From NCBI RefSeq assembly GCF_018987265.1, contig NZ_CP076854.1, positions 62,001 to 126,000 of the forward strand: DNA of 64,000 nt, read 5' to 3'. The notes beneath the pieces were generated by a model. The model saw nothing but the letters and a program-made list of their open reading frames with translations. It searched no databases and was not told the DNA's origin. The stretch is from Rhizobium sp. WYJ-E13. Its GTDB lineage: Bacteria; Pseudomonadota; Alphaproteobacteria; Rhizobiales; Rhizobiaceae. Each line of letters begins with the position of its first letter. Positions within the stretch are counted from its first letter, which is position 1. Positions 55,775 through 63,371 of this stretch are shown here, piece after piece. A program made the translations under genes and the position numbers.

Positions 55775-56277
55775 GAAAGGGTGCTGTCAGCGCGATGCCA
55801 AAGCTTGGCGATCAGGCAGTCGAGTGACATCGGACCAGCGCCCAAGGCCATGATCGCGAGTGCAATGGATGCCCAGTAGAGGTGGAAATTTGCCCACCCG
55901 TCCGGGAAGGTCAGCTGGATCACACCGGTCATGATAAGCAGGGCCGTGGCTGTGAATCGCGTGGCAAGGCCAGCGAGAAGAAGGAGCGGCAGAGCGATCT
56001 CCGCGATCGCCACGATGAATGCAGTGATATCGGGCGCCGGAAAGGGATATTCGCCGCCGAGGATGTGAAGTTTGAACTGCTCCTTGAAAAGGAACTGCGT
56101 GCCGGCCGAGATCGACAGGAAACCGTCCCACCGCGTGAAGCCGGACCGGAAAAAGGGGAGCGCCAGGGCGATCCTGAGAACGGGAGGAGCCACTGCATGG
56201 CCGATGCGAGCGATCATTGCCGAGACGGCCTCGATGAAGGTGCCGAGTCCTCGTTGCCGATGTTGCGAGATGGTCAT
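55771..56277 (-). CDS. DoxX-family membrane protein (BufD/GigD-like)
   Basis: A 168-residue inner-membrane protein with four hydrophobic segments and the DoxX core LRIALALPFFRSGFTRWDGF. In gig/buf operons of Caulobacter and others a DoxX gene accompanies DUF2282, DUF692 and DUF2063 genes. The start overlaps the DUF2063 stop (TAATG). Role in the pathway is not established. Confidence 0.82.
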   Translation of the reverse strand: MTISQHRQRGLGTFIEAVSAMIARIGHAVAPPVLRIALALPFFRSGFTRWDGFLSISAGTQFLFKEQFKLHILGGEYPFPAPDITAFIVAIAEIALPLLLLAGLATRFTATALLIMTGVIQLTFPDGWANFHLYWASIALAIMALGAGPMSLDCLIAKLWHRADSTLS

Positions 56278-57086
56278 TAAACGTCCTCGAAGAGCGGCCT
56301 GCCGCCAGGTGACAGGCCGTATGTGATAAAAGCTCTCGTGGTCATGAGCGCCGACAGACAGCTGGACAGGTCGAACGCAGTGTCCTCGCTCATCGCATCC
56401 TTCATCGCCTCGATGATCGTTTCTCCCGTCGCGATGCTTTCCACGAACCGGACAGCGCTCGATCGCAGAGGTCGCACTTCGACGTCCGCCCCGGAGCGGA
56501 TGATGAATGCGTTTTCCCCGCCCTGTCGCAGACTGATCTCGCCGACCGGTCCTTCCGATACATTCATCTGCCAGATGCTCACCGCCGGAAACGTCGATCG
56601 CACAAGTCTGCATGACGGATGCAGGATGACGCGTACATTGGGCAGATCCTCCGCCGCGATATGCGTGAAGACCTCCGGATCGAGGGGCTCCACATCAGGG
56701 GAATGATAGGCTTCGACCCACGCCCTTTCGATCCTCGCGACATCGGCCAGATAGGGGACCGAGCCGGCCGGCTCGAAGGTTCCGATGAATTCGGGAAAAG
56801 TCGCACCGTAGTCCAGCATGATGGGGCTGCGCGGCGGCCGCACCGCGACGTAAATCCGCGCCATCGCCGCGAAGAATTCGTCGCCGACGATCCTGGCGAC
56901 GGCAGGATAGGCGTCCCGCAGCGTGGATGTCAGGCCCGCAACGACGTTGTTGCGATAGACGTTGAAACGCCGCTGGCTTGGCAGACCGTCGGGCCCGACC
57001 AGTCCGACAGGGACCGGCCGCTCTGGATCGAGCAGGGCCAAGGCGAATTCCCGCAATCTGTTGGTCAGTGCGTCCGACACGATCAT
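56277..57086 (-). CDS. bufC: DUF2063 partner protein (BufC/GigC-like)
   Basis: A 269-residue protein with the DUF2063 N-terminal domain (FNVYRNNVVAGLTSTLRDAY, ADVARIERAWVEAYHSPDVE) and a C-terminal helical part. In bufferin systems the DUF2063 protein is the partner that presents the precursor peptide to the MNIO enzyme. I chose the ATG at 57086, which overlaps the preceding stop as ATGA. Next in the operon after the unrecognised 326-residue protein. Confidence 0.85.
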   Translation of the reverse strand: MIVSDALTNRLREFALALLDPERPVPVGLVGPDGLPSQRRFNVYRNNVVAGLTSTLRDAYPAVARIVGDEFFAAMARIYVAVRPPRSPIMLDYGATFPEFIGTFEPAGSVPYLADVARIERAWVEAYHSPDVEPLDPEVFTHIAAEDLPNVRVILHPSCRLVRSTFPAVSIWQMNVSEGPVGEISLRQGGENAFIIRSGADVEVRPLRSSAVRFVESIATGETIIEAMKDAMSEDTAFDLSSCLSALMTTRAFITYGLSPGGRPLFEDV

Positions 57087-58063
57087 GAATGTCGCCCACG
57101 CGAGACGACATTCGTCCACAGCCGGCGCAGGCTCTCCAAGCCGCCGGCGGTCGAGCTCCACAGCGTCGCATCGCCGACAAGGAGATCGCCTTTGAAGACA
57201 CCACGCTTCGACTGCAAAAGAGCGTCAAGTGTAAACCGTCCGTCACGCGTGAACGGATGGGACGGTGCGTTCGGATCGATGGGCTGACGAGCAAGCACGC
57301 TCATCTTGTCGATTGCTTCGCCGAACCTTTCCATATGCGGGAGGTGCGGGTGCAGATTGAAGGTTTCAACGCGCGAAAGCAGGCCGAGCCGGTCCAGTTG
57401 ATGTTCTGCGACAATCGGTGCCGGGGAGCCGTCCGGCAGCGCCGCCGGGTGAAGGCCGAACCGGTTCTCGATCGGTGTGCCCAGGCCGGCAAGCAGGGTT
57501 CGCGCAAATCCGCCAAATCGCTGCTGGGGTGGAATGGTCCTGTCGCCGTGGTGGAGGAAATGCTCGGTCTGGACTTCGGTCCGATCGGCCGGGGAAGCGT
57601 CATCGACATCACCGATGTCGTGATGGGGGCAGACGAACATGAGATTCCCCGGCTTGTCCAGAAACGAACGCGCAGCGGCAATCTCGTCTGCGCCGGCATG
57701 CTGGCCGCTTCTGATCGAATCGAAGCTGATGACGATCAGCGTATCGACATCGTCCAGCGGCAGATCGCTTAGCCTGCGGATCGTGCCGCTGCCGTCCCCG
57801 CGTTCGACCTGTTCGACGCCGGTGCCGGTTACTTCCGTGGCTGTCTCCACGAACTCGACGAAATTCCTCTTCAGAATCTGGTCCATGAAGCCGGCGATCC
57901 CCTGATCGAAGCGATCGGGATCGGCCAACTCTTCGTAATGCGGAAACAGAATTCGCCGGGTTTCGAAAAGCGAGGGGAATCGATTGTCGATAATCCCGAG
58001 CGGCGCTTCGATTTCGTCTGTGCGGTCCCACGTATAGTAAACCGCCACCTTGTGATTAACCAT
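57083..58063 (-). CDS. Unrecognised 326-residue protein inside the bufferin-type operon
   Basis: I do not recognise the family. The first 60 residues include VAVYYTWDRTDEIEAPLG; a middle part reads VDTLIVISFDSIRSGQHAGA followed by a turn and NLMFVCPHHDIGD, which looks like an alpha/beta amidotransferase-like (DUF4350-type) fold, and the C-terminal third is rich in His and Pro (FNLHPHLPHME, HPFTRDGRFTL). No signal peptide or membrane segment, so cytoplasmic. It lies between MNIO and DUF2063 genes and overlaps the latter by 4 bp, so it should take part in the same process. GGAG precedes the ATG by 8 bases. The textbook gig/buf operon has no gene here. Confidence 0.75.
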   Translation of the reverse strand: MVNHKVAVYYTWDRTDEIEAPLGIIDNRFPSLFETRRILFPHYEELADPDRFDQGIAGFMDQILKRNFVEFVETATEVTGTGVEQVERGDGSGTIRRLSDLPLDDVDTLIVISFDSIRSGQHAGADEIAAARSFLDKPGNLMFVCPHHDIGDVDDASPADRTEVQTEHFLHHGDRTIPPQQRFGGFARTLLAGLGTPIENRFGLHPAALPDGSPAPIVAEHQLDRLGLLSRVETFNLHPHLPHMERFGEAIDKMSVLARQPIDPNAPSHPFTRDGRFTLDALLQSKRGVFKGDLLVGDATLWSSTAGGLESLRRLWTNVVSRGRHS

Positions 58064-58096
58064 GAGATTTATTCTCCGCAGCGAGGTCCATGCAAG

Positions 58097-58984
58097 TCAT
58101 TCCGCCGCTGGGCGGCTGTCGATGAGGCCGATCGCATTCATCAGATTTTCAGCTCGCTTGGCTTCTGCCGCGAGCACCGGCCAGGAAGGAACGTTGGCGT
58201 CCCACTCGATCAGTGTCGGCACCGGGCCGAGGCGTTCCAGCGCGTGTGCGTAAAGCGCCCATACGAGGTCATCGACAGGGCGGTCATGGGTATCGATGAG
58301 TAGCGGCCTTTCCGCCTCGTCCTTTTCCGTGGCATGGCCGGCGAGATGAATTTCGGCCACATGGTAGAGTGGATAGGCGTCGATATACTGAAAGGGATCC
58401 CAGAGCTGGTTCGCTGACGCTACATGGACGTTATTGACGTCGAGGAGCAGGCCACATCCGGTACGGCGGGCGATCTCGGCGATAAAATCGGTCTCGGAAT
58501 AGGTGCTTTCGGAAAAGGTGAGATAGGTCGAGGGATTCTCAAGGAGCATCTGCCTGCCGAGTGTCTCCTGCACTTCGTCGATATGCTCCACCACCCGCCG
58601 CAGGGTCTCGGACGTGTAGGGCACTGGCAAGAGATCGTTGAAGAAATCGACGTCGTGCGTCGACCATGCGAGATGCTCTGAAAAAAGCGAAGGCTCGTAC
58701 CGCTCGACAAGGCTCTTCAGCCGTCTCAGGTGATCCTTGTCGAGAGGCCGTGCCCCGCCGATGGAAAGACCGACCCCGTGAAGCGAAAGGGGATATCGCT
58801 CGCGGATTGCCGAAAGGTACCGGTGTGGCGGTCCGCCATCGCCCATATAGTTCTCGGCATGAACCTCGAAGAAGCCGATATCCGGCGAGGTGTCGAGTAT
58901 GAGCCGATAGTGCTCGGCCTTCAGGCCGACGCCCGCGCGTCCGTGCATGGCTGTCTTTGGAAAGCGACTCATTGAAGATGTCAT
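58097..58984 (-). CDS. bufB: MNIO-family peptide-modifying oxidase (DUF692, BufB/GigB-like)
   Basis: A 295-residue TIM-barrel multinuclear non-heme iron oxidase that converts cysteines of the precursor into thiooxazole-type groups in bufferin systems. Metal-ligand-type motifs are complete: [60 protein letters not shown] and LIDTHDRPV. The start at 58984 ([10 protein letters not shown]) has GGGAG 8 bases upstream and is better than the GTG at 58993. 63 bp after the precursor gene. Confidence 0.9.
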   Translation of the reverse strand: MTSSMSRFPKTAMHGRAGVGLKAEHYRLILDTSPDIGFFEVHAENYMGDGGPPHRYLSAIRERYPLSLHGVGLSIGGARPLDKDHLRRLKSLVERYEPSLFSEHLAWSTHDVDFFNDLLPVPYTSETLRRVVEHIDEVQETLGRQMLLENPSTYLTFSESTYSETDFIAEIARRTGCGLLLDVNNVHVASANQLWDPFQYIDAYPLYHVAEIHLAGHATEKDEAERPLLIDTHDRPVDDLVWALYAHALERLGPVPTLIEWDANVPSWPVLAAEAKRAENLMNAIGLIDSRPAAE

Positions 58985-59047
58985 TCGTTCCACTCCCGTT
59001 GCACTCGGCTGGCCGGCCCCGCCGAGCGGGACCGGCTTTCTTTCACA

Positions 59048-59380
59048 TCATGCCTTGGGAGTGAGGCTGCCTGCGCCGTTCGGCGTGGACATCGTCGTGC
59101 AGGTGCCCTTCGGCACGAGCTTGAAAGCGTTGCCCTGATAATCCACCGTGCTTGTTCCTGCGCAGGTCGTGCCGGCACCGGCGTAGCAATCGTTCTGGCC
59201 CTTCAGTGCCGTGCCGAAGCATGGCTCCACCTTGCCGGACTTCACGAGTGCGGTATGTTCCGCCTGGATTTTCTTCTGAGCGGCGGTGAATTCTTCCGCG
59301 CTTGCAGGAGAAGTGGCGAGCGCACCGACTGCGCTTGCGAAGGCACCGATGACGAACGTCGAGAGCATACGATTGGACAT
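59048..59380 (-). CDS. bufA1: Bufferin-type precursor peptide (DUF2282, BufA1-like)
   Basis: A 110-residue exported peptide. The signal peptide [20 protein letters not shown] ends at SPASA-EE (about residue 28). The mature part has four cysteines (54, 65, 73, 94) in the DUF2282 pattern EPCFG-x5-[23 protein letters not shown] and GTC. In Caulobacter such peptides are modified by the MNIO enzyme and bind copper in the periplasm. ATG at 59380 has GGAG upstream; the frame is open for 10 more codons without a ribosome site. Confidence 0.9.
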   Translation of the reverse strand: MSNRMLSTFVIGAFASAVGALATSPASAEEFTAAQKKIQAEHTALVKSGKVEPCFGTALKGQNDCYAGAGTTCAGTSTVDYQGNAFKLVPKGTCTTMSTPNGAGSLTPKA

Positions 59381-59443
59381 TGCTTTCTCCATTTGATTGA
59401 ACCAGACCACGGTCTGGAGTGGCGATTAGCGCCGGTTTGAAGG

Positions 59444-59469
59444 TTCGCTGCATCGGCCGAAAAGGTTAC
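59444..59469 (-). promoter_or_regulatory. Putative SigF-type promoter of the bufferin operon
   Basis: On the minus strand GTAACC (59469-59464), exactly 16 bases, then CGAA (59447-59444), 63 bases before the precursor ATG. This is the same geometry as the element before the sigma gene at 1996-2021 and fits the SigF-type consensus as I recall it. It implies that one of the SigF-like factors activates the whole seven-gene operon. Confidence 0.7.
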
Positions 59470-59494
59470 GCCGCCGCCGCAATTATTTTCTGAG

Positions 59495-59797
59495 CTAGGT
59501 TTTCGAAGCAGTTATCGTCGCCGCGTGAACAACCGGCGGCTCGGCCAAATGCGGCGGAACGGTCGCGAAGATTTGTTTGGCTGCCTCGCCGCTCAGGTGA
59601 GCGGTTCGGCTTGCCGTGTTCGCGAACAGATCGACAACGAACACGAGATCCGGATCGGCCTCCGAACGCAGGACCAGCCACGTCAATGTGCCGGGCTCTT
59701 GCTCGACGTGAGGCAGCGCGTTTGCGATCAGCCTCGCGACATCCTCACCCCGTCCGGGCTTTGCCTTGAAGGGTATCACCCCGGCAACATTGCTCAC
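59495..59797 (-). CDS. ABM-domain protein (putative quinol monooxygenase family)
   Basis: A 100-residue antibiotic-biosynthesis-monooxygenase domain protein: IPFKAKPGRGEDVARLI near the start and EPGTLTWLVLRSEADPDLVF in the middle. Starts at a GTG after GGGGGTGGGAA. Small cytoplasmic dimeric alpha/beta proteins of this kind oxidise quinols or act as scavengers; function here unknown. Upstream of the bufferin promoter on the same strand but its own unit. Confidence 0.78.
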   Translation of the reverse strand: MSNVAGVIPFKAKPGRGEDVARLIANALPHVEQEPGTLTWLVLRSEADPDLVFVVDLFANTASRTAHLSGEAAKQIFATVPPHLAEPPVVHAATITASKT

Positions 59798-59957
59798 TTC
59801 CCACCCCCTTTCTCTTTCCTGGACTTCGTCGCAGGTGTTTGAGGAGGTTAGGAAACGCTCTCGGTTCCGTATTGTATGGCGTTGCTTTCGTTGGCCGGTC
59901 GTTGCGCGCTGCTCCGCTTCAGGCGCGTGTTTGAGACCCGGAAACCGCCGCCTGATG
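59798..59957. other. Gap between ABM gene and export operon
   Basis: These 160 bp hold no supported gene. Confidence 0.4.
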
Positions 59958-61091
59958 TTACCGGGCTTTTTCCAGCACAATGGCAATCAGCGCGTAGACA
60001 CCCGCAAGCGCCCAGAGGTCCAGAAAAGCCTGCCTGACATCCGGCAGCGACGCACCCAGCTGCGAAACCTCGACGATCCCGGCAATTGCGGTCGAGCTTG
60101 GCAGCAGCAGCGCGATCGTTCTGAGCGGATCGGGCACGGCCTCGATCGGCCATGTGAAGCCGGCTAGAAAGATGAAGGGCAGGCCGAGGGCACCGCCGAC
60201 GAGCTGCACCACGACAGGGTCCCGGAAGAGCCTCGCGATGACCAGGCCGAGCGCGGACACGGACAGAACGAAAGGGATTGAAAAGACCATAACCGTCCAG
60301 AGCGATCCGAGCCGTGGAATGCCGTACAGATAGGGCAGCACGATCAGGTAGAAGGGCAGAACCGCCGCTTCCACAACGAGATAGGCCAGCATCTTGCCGA
60401 TGACCGTCGATATGGAACCGGATGAGGGGGATGTCCGGCTTGACGCGGCGGGTTGCCCCCCGATCGTTCCGAGCAGCCCGACGCCCATCAGCAATGTCTG
60501 CTGCAAGATCAGCGCCAGTGCGGCAGGCAGGATGTAGGTCGCGTAGCCACCCTGCGGATTGAATAGCGCTACCGCGGTCAGCGGCATCGGATCGGACGCT
60601 GCGGCTGCGATGACCGGATCGACCCTCATTCCGATCAGCCGCGCCGTCTCCACCTCGGCACCGAATGCTCGGGCCACCGCCGTCACGGTCCCCGATATCC
60701 GCTGATAGATGAGGAAATAGCTCGCATCGCCGTACAAGGCGACGGGTGACTGGCGCCCGTGCAGCAGGTCGCGCTCGAAATGCTGCGGTATGACGAGGAT
60801 GCCATAGAGGCTGCGGGCATAGACTTCGCGCTCGGCGCTCTTCTCGTCGGGCAGGACCGCGGCGATCGCGACATCGCTGGAGGCGTCGAGCCGGCGGGCG
60901 AACTGCCTGCTGCTGTCCGTTCCGTCGAGGTCGACCAGCGCGATCGGCACATCGCGAAGGGCCTCGTTGCGATAGGGTTGGGGATAGTAGAGCGCGTAGA
61001 TCAGCGGACCAATGACGAGCGCGGCCAGCGCCGGCTTGATGGACAGGATCCGCAGCAGCTCTGTGCGAAACATGATGAGGAGAGCTCTCAC
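59958..61091 (-). CDS. ABC-2-type transporter permease
   Basis: A 377-residue permease of the ABC-2/YhgE type: one N-terminal helix (FRTELLRILSIKPALAALVI), a large extracytoplasmic domain with VPIALVDLDGTDSSRQFAR and YARSLYGILVIPQHFERD, then five to six C-terminal helices. The start is a GTG at 61091 overlapping the preceding stop (GTGA). Last gene of the HlyD-permease-permease set. A substrate such as a drug or small peptide is unknown. Confidence 0.85.
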   Translation of the reverse strand: MRALLIMFRTELLRILSIKPALAALVIGPLIYALYYPQPYRNEALRDVPIALVDLDGTDSSRQFARRLDASSDVAIAAVLPDEKSAEREVYARSLYGILVIPQHFERDLLHGRQSPVALYGDASYFLIYQRISGTVTAVARAFGAEVETARLIGMRVDPVIAAAASDPMPLTAVALFNPQGGYATYILPAALALILQQTLLMGVGLLGTIGGQPAASSRTSPSSGSISTVIGKMLAYLVVEAAVLPFYLIVLPYLYGIPRLGSLWTVMVFSIPFVLSVSALGLVIARLFRDPVVVQLVGGALGLPFIFLAGFTWPIEAVPDPLRTIALLLPSSTAIAGIVEVSQLGASLPDVRQAFLDLWALAGVYALIAIVLEKAR

Positions 61092-62305
61092 GTCGTCGCC
61101 TCCCGGTGCATGGTATCTTTCACGCGTTCCCGACGAGGGCTTGCCCGCAATGCGATGAGCCTGAGCGCCACAAGGCTTCCAAACACGATCACGAAGATGC
61201 CGAGGGAAGCGATCGGCCACCAGGAAAGGTCCACGGGCGTGCCCCGTATCGTCTGGTCGATGCGCGCCATCAGATACCAGGTGCCCGGAATGAGCTTTCC
61301 CCATTGATAGGCGAAATCGTTCATGCCGAGGCGCGGAAAGCCGATGCCCATATAGCCGAAGGACGGTGCAAAGATCAGCGTGCCGACGCTGATGGCGCTT
61401 GCTGCGGGGCGAAGAACGAGCGCGAGCAGGGTGCCGATCAGCTGCGTCGCAAGAATGAAGAGCACCGCCGCGAGAAGCAGGATGTAGCGGCTTCCTCGCA
61501 GAGGCATTTCGAAGACGCTGAAGAGCACGGCGTCGGAAATCCCGAGGACGACCAGGAAGAGCAGGGTGTAGGGCAGAATCTTGCCTGCGATCGCCGGCCA
61601 CAGCCCGCCCCCAAGGCGCCGCATTACCCGGAAGCGGTGGGGTGTGGCGGCATCGCGGCCGACGGTATAGGCCATGGTCGTCACGATGATCACCTGCAGA
61701 ACGGCGGGCAGCAGCGCCGCGAGAAGGAAGTGGGCGTAGTTCAGCGTCGGGTTGAACAGCGGATTTGCCTGGACCGGCACCGGCACAAGGTCGGCGCGGG
61801 CGGCATCGACGGGCTCGCCCTCGGCGGTGCGCAGCTGAAGGCGGATGCCGGCCTCGACGGAGGGGACCGCCGCGCTGACGCCGCGAAGCGTGAGGTTGCC
61901 GATGGTCAGCGTCTGGATGTTGTAGAAGAAGACGACTTCGGGGCGCCGCCCCGCGAAGACATCCCGCTCGAGATGCTCCGGCAGGTACAGCAGCCCATGC
62001 ATCTTGCCGCTCAGGATGAGCTTGCGGCCTTCGGAAAGATCCGCCACCCGGAACGCCACGGCAGTGTCTGGCGTCGCATCCACGGTGCGGACGATGGTGC
62101 GCGACAGGTCGCTCCCATCCAGATCGAGAACGGCAATGGGAAGCCGCGTGGCGAGCCCGGCGCTGAAGACGATGCCGAGCAGTCCCATCAGCAGCAGAGG
62201 CAGACCAACGGTCACAAAGATCAGGAAAGGCGTTCGGTAGAACCGGTCGAACTCCCGTCTGAACGCCAACAGAAAGCCTGGCCGCAAGTCGCGCCGCGAC
62301 GCCAT
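61088..62305 (-). CDS. ABC-2-type transporter permease
   Basis: A 405-residue paralogue of the next gene with the same layout: an N-terminal helix (TPFLIFVTVGLPLLLMGLLG), an extracytoplasmic domain (LPIAVLDLDGSDLSRTIVR, MHGLLYLPEHLERDVFAGR) and a C-terminal helix bundle (FLLAALLPAVLQVIIVTTMA). Starts one base after the HlyD stop. Neither permease carries an ATPase domain. Confidence 0.85.
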   Translation of the reverse strand: MASRRDLRPGFLLAFRREFDRFYRTPFLIFVTVGLPLLLMGLLGIVFSAGLATRLPIAVLDLDGSDLSRTIVRTVDATPDTAVAFRVADLSEGRKLILSGKMHGLLYLPEHLERDVFAGRRPEVVFFYNIQTLTIGNLTLRGVSAAVPSVEAGIRLQLRTAEGEPVDAARADLVPVPVQANPLFNPTLNYAHFLLAALLPAVLQVIIVTTMAYTVGRDAATPHRFRVMRRLGGGLWPAIAGKILPYTLLFLVVLGISDAVLFSVFEMPLRGSRYILLLAAVLFILATQLIGTLLALVLRPAASAISVGTLIFAPSFGYMGIGFPRLGMNDFAYQWGKLIPGTWYLMARIDQTIRGTPVDLSWWPIASLGIFVIVFGSLVALRLIALRASPRRERVKDTMHREATT

Positions 62306-62306
62306 C

Positions 62307-63287
62307 TCACAGGCCCTCGAAAGGCCATGACGCCAGGACGCTCATTCCGGGCCGAAGGCCCGCAGGCGGGGTGACGGGTTCCGCGCGAACCTCGAAGGTC
62401 CGAAGGTCGAAATCGCCCGTCGCACGCGTCGCTCTCCAGGTGGCATACTGGCCCTGCGCGTTCAGCACCGTGACCTTGACCTCGACCTTGTCAGGACCGA
62501 GGGCAGGGACCGTGACGTAGAAATGGTCGCCGATCTTCAGCCCCTTGAGCAGATCCTCGCGAAGATTGAAGGTGAACCACGGGTGGTCGATATCGACGAT
62601 GGCAAACAGCGGCGCACCCGCCGAGAAATTCTCTCCCAGCTCGGCAACGCGCGTCGTCACCTGTCCCGAGATGGAAGAGTGTATCGTCAGTTCGCCGACG
62701 TCGACCTGCTGTTGGTTCAGCGATGCGCGCGCCTGCTCGACCTGCGTGGCTGCCAGGGCCTTTTCCTCCTTGCTGGCGCCGGCGATGGCAAGCCGGAGGT
62801 TCGCATCCGCGGATTCCTTTTTGCGGATGGCGGCATCGAGGTTTCTGCTCGCCTGATCGACCAGCGCCTGGCTGGAGGCGCCGGTGCTGATGAGTCTCGC
62901 CTGCCGCGCCGACTCTTCCTGATAAAGCACCACATCGGCATTTGCGGCGGCCAGTTCCGCCTTGGCCGCGTCGATCGTCTCCGGCCGGGTGCTGTTGACG
63001 CGGACGAGGTCCGCCTCGGAGACGGCGAGGGCGGCTTCCGCCATATGCATGGATGCCATCAGCTGCGGGCTTTCCAGGGTGGCGATGACGTCGCCCTGCT
63101 TGACCATGTCGCCGACTTCGAGGTTGAGCTTCGCGACGCGCCCGCCGACGCGCGGGCTGATATCCACCCGATTTGCGGAAACTTCGCCTTGGACGACCAG
63201 TGGTGGCGGCCGCGTTGCAAACCAGAGAAGCACACCAAGCGCTGCAAGGACACAAATTCCAACGAGTGCTCTAACCGCCTTCTTCAT
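62307..63287 (-). CDS. HlyD-family membrane-fusion/secretion protein
   Basis: A 326-residue periplasmic adaptor: N-terminal membrane anchor (VGICVLAALGVLLWFA), lipoyl-like half domain (ANRVDISPRVGGRVAKLNLE), a coiled-coil hairpin rich in Ala/Glu (about residues 75-200), the second lipoyl half (HSSISGQVTTRVAELGENFS) and a beta-barrel domain. It starts the export operon with two ABC-2 permeases, as in YbhG/YhiI-type systems, but no ATPase gene is next to it. Confidence 0.88.
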   Translation of the reverse strand: MKKAVRALVGICVLAALGVLLWFATRPPPLVVQGEVSANRVDISPRVGGRVAKLNLEVGDMVKQGDVIATLESPQLMASMHMAEAALAVSEADLVRVNSTRPETIDAAKAELAAANADVVLYQEESARQARLISTGASSQALVDQASRNLDAAIRKKESADANLRLAIAGASKEEKALAATQVEQARASLNQQQVDVGELTIHSSISGQVTTRVAELGENFSAGAPLFAIVDIDHPWFTFNLREDLLKGLKIGDHFYVTVPALGPDKVEVKVTVLNAQGQYATWRATRATGDFDLRTFEVRAEPVTPPAGLRPGMSVLASWPFEGL

Positions 63288-63371
63288 CTGTTTCTTATGC
63301 CCTCTTCTGACCGCAACCCCTTTGCGGCATATTGAAAAAACACCTGTGTGAGCGGACGCATACCGACCCGG

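Noticed and set aside
61106-62374. A 422-codon plus-strand frame opposite an ABC-2 permease
   Set aside because: Antisense shadow; highly charged, repetitive composition typical of an artefact.
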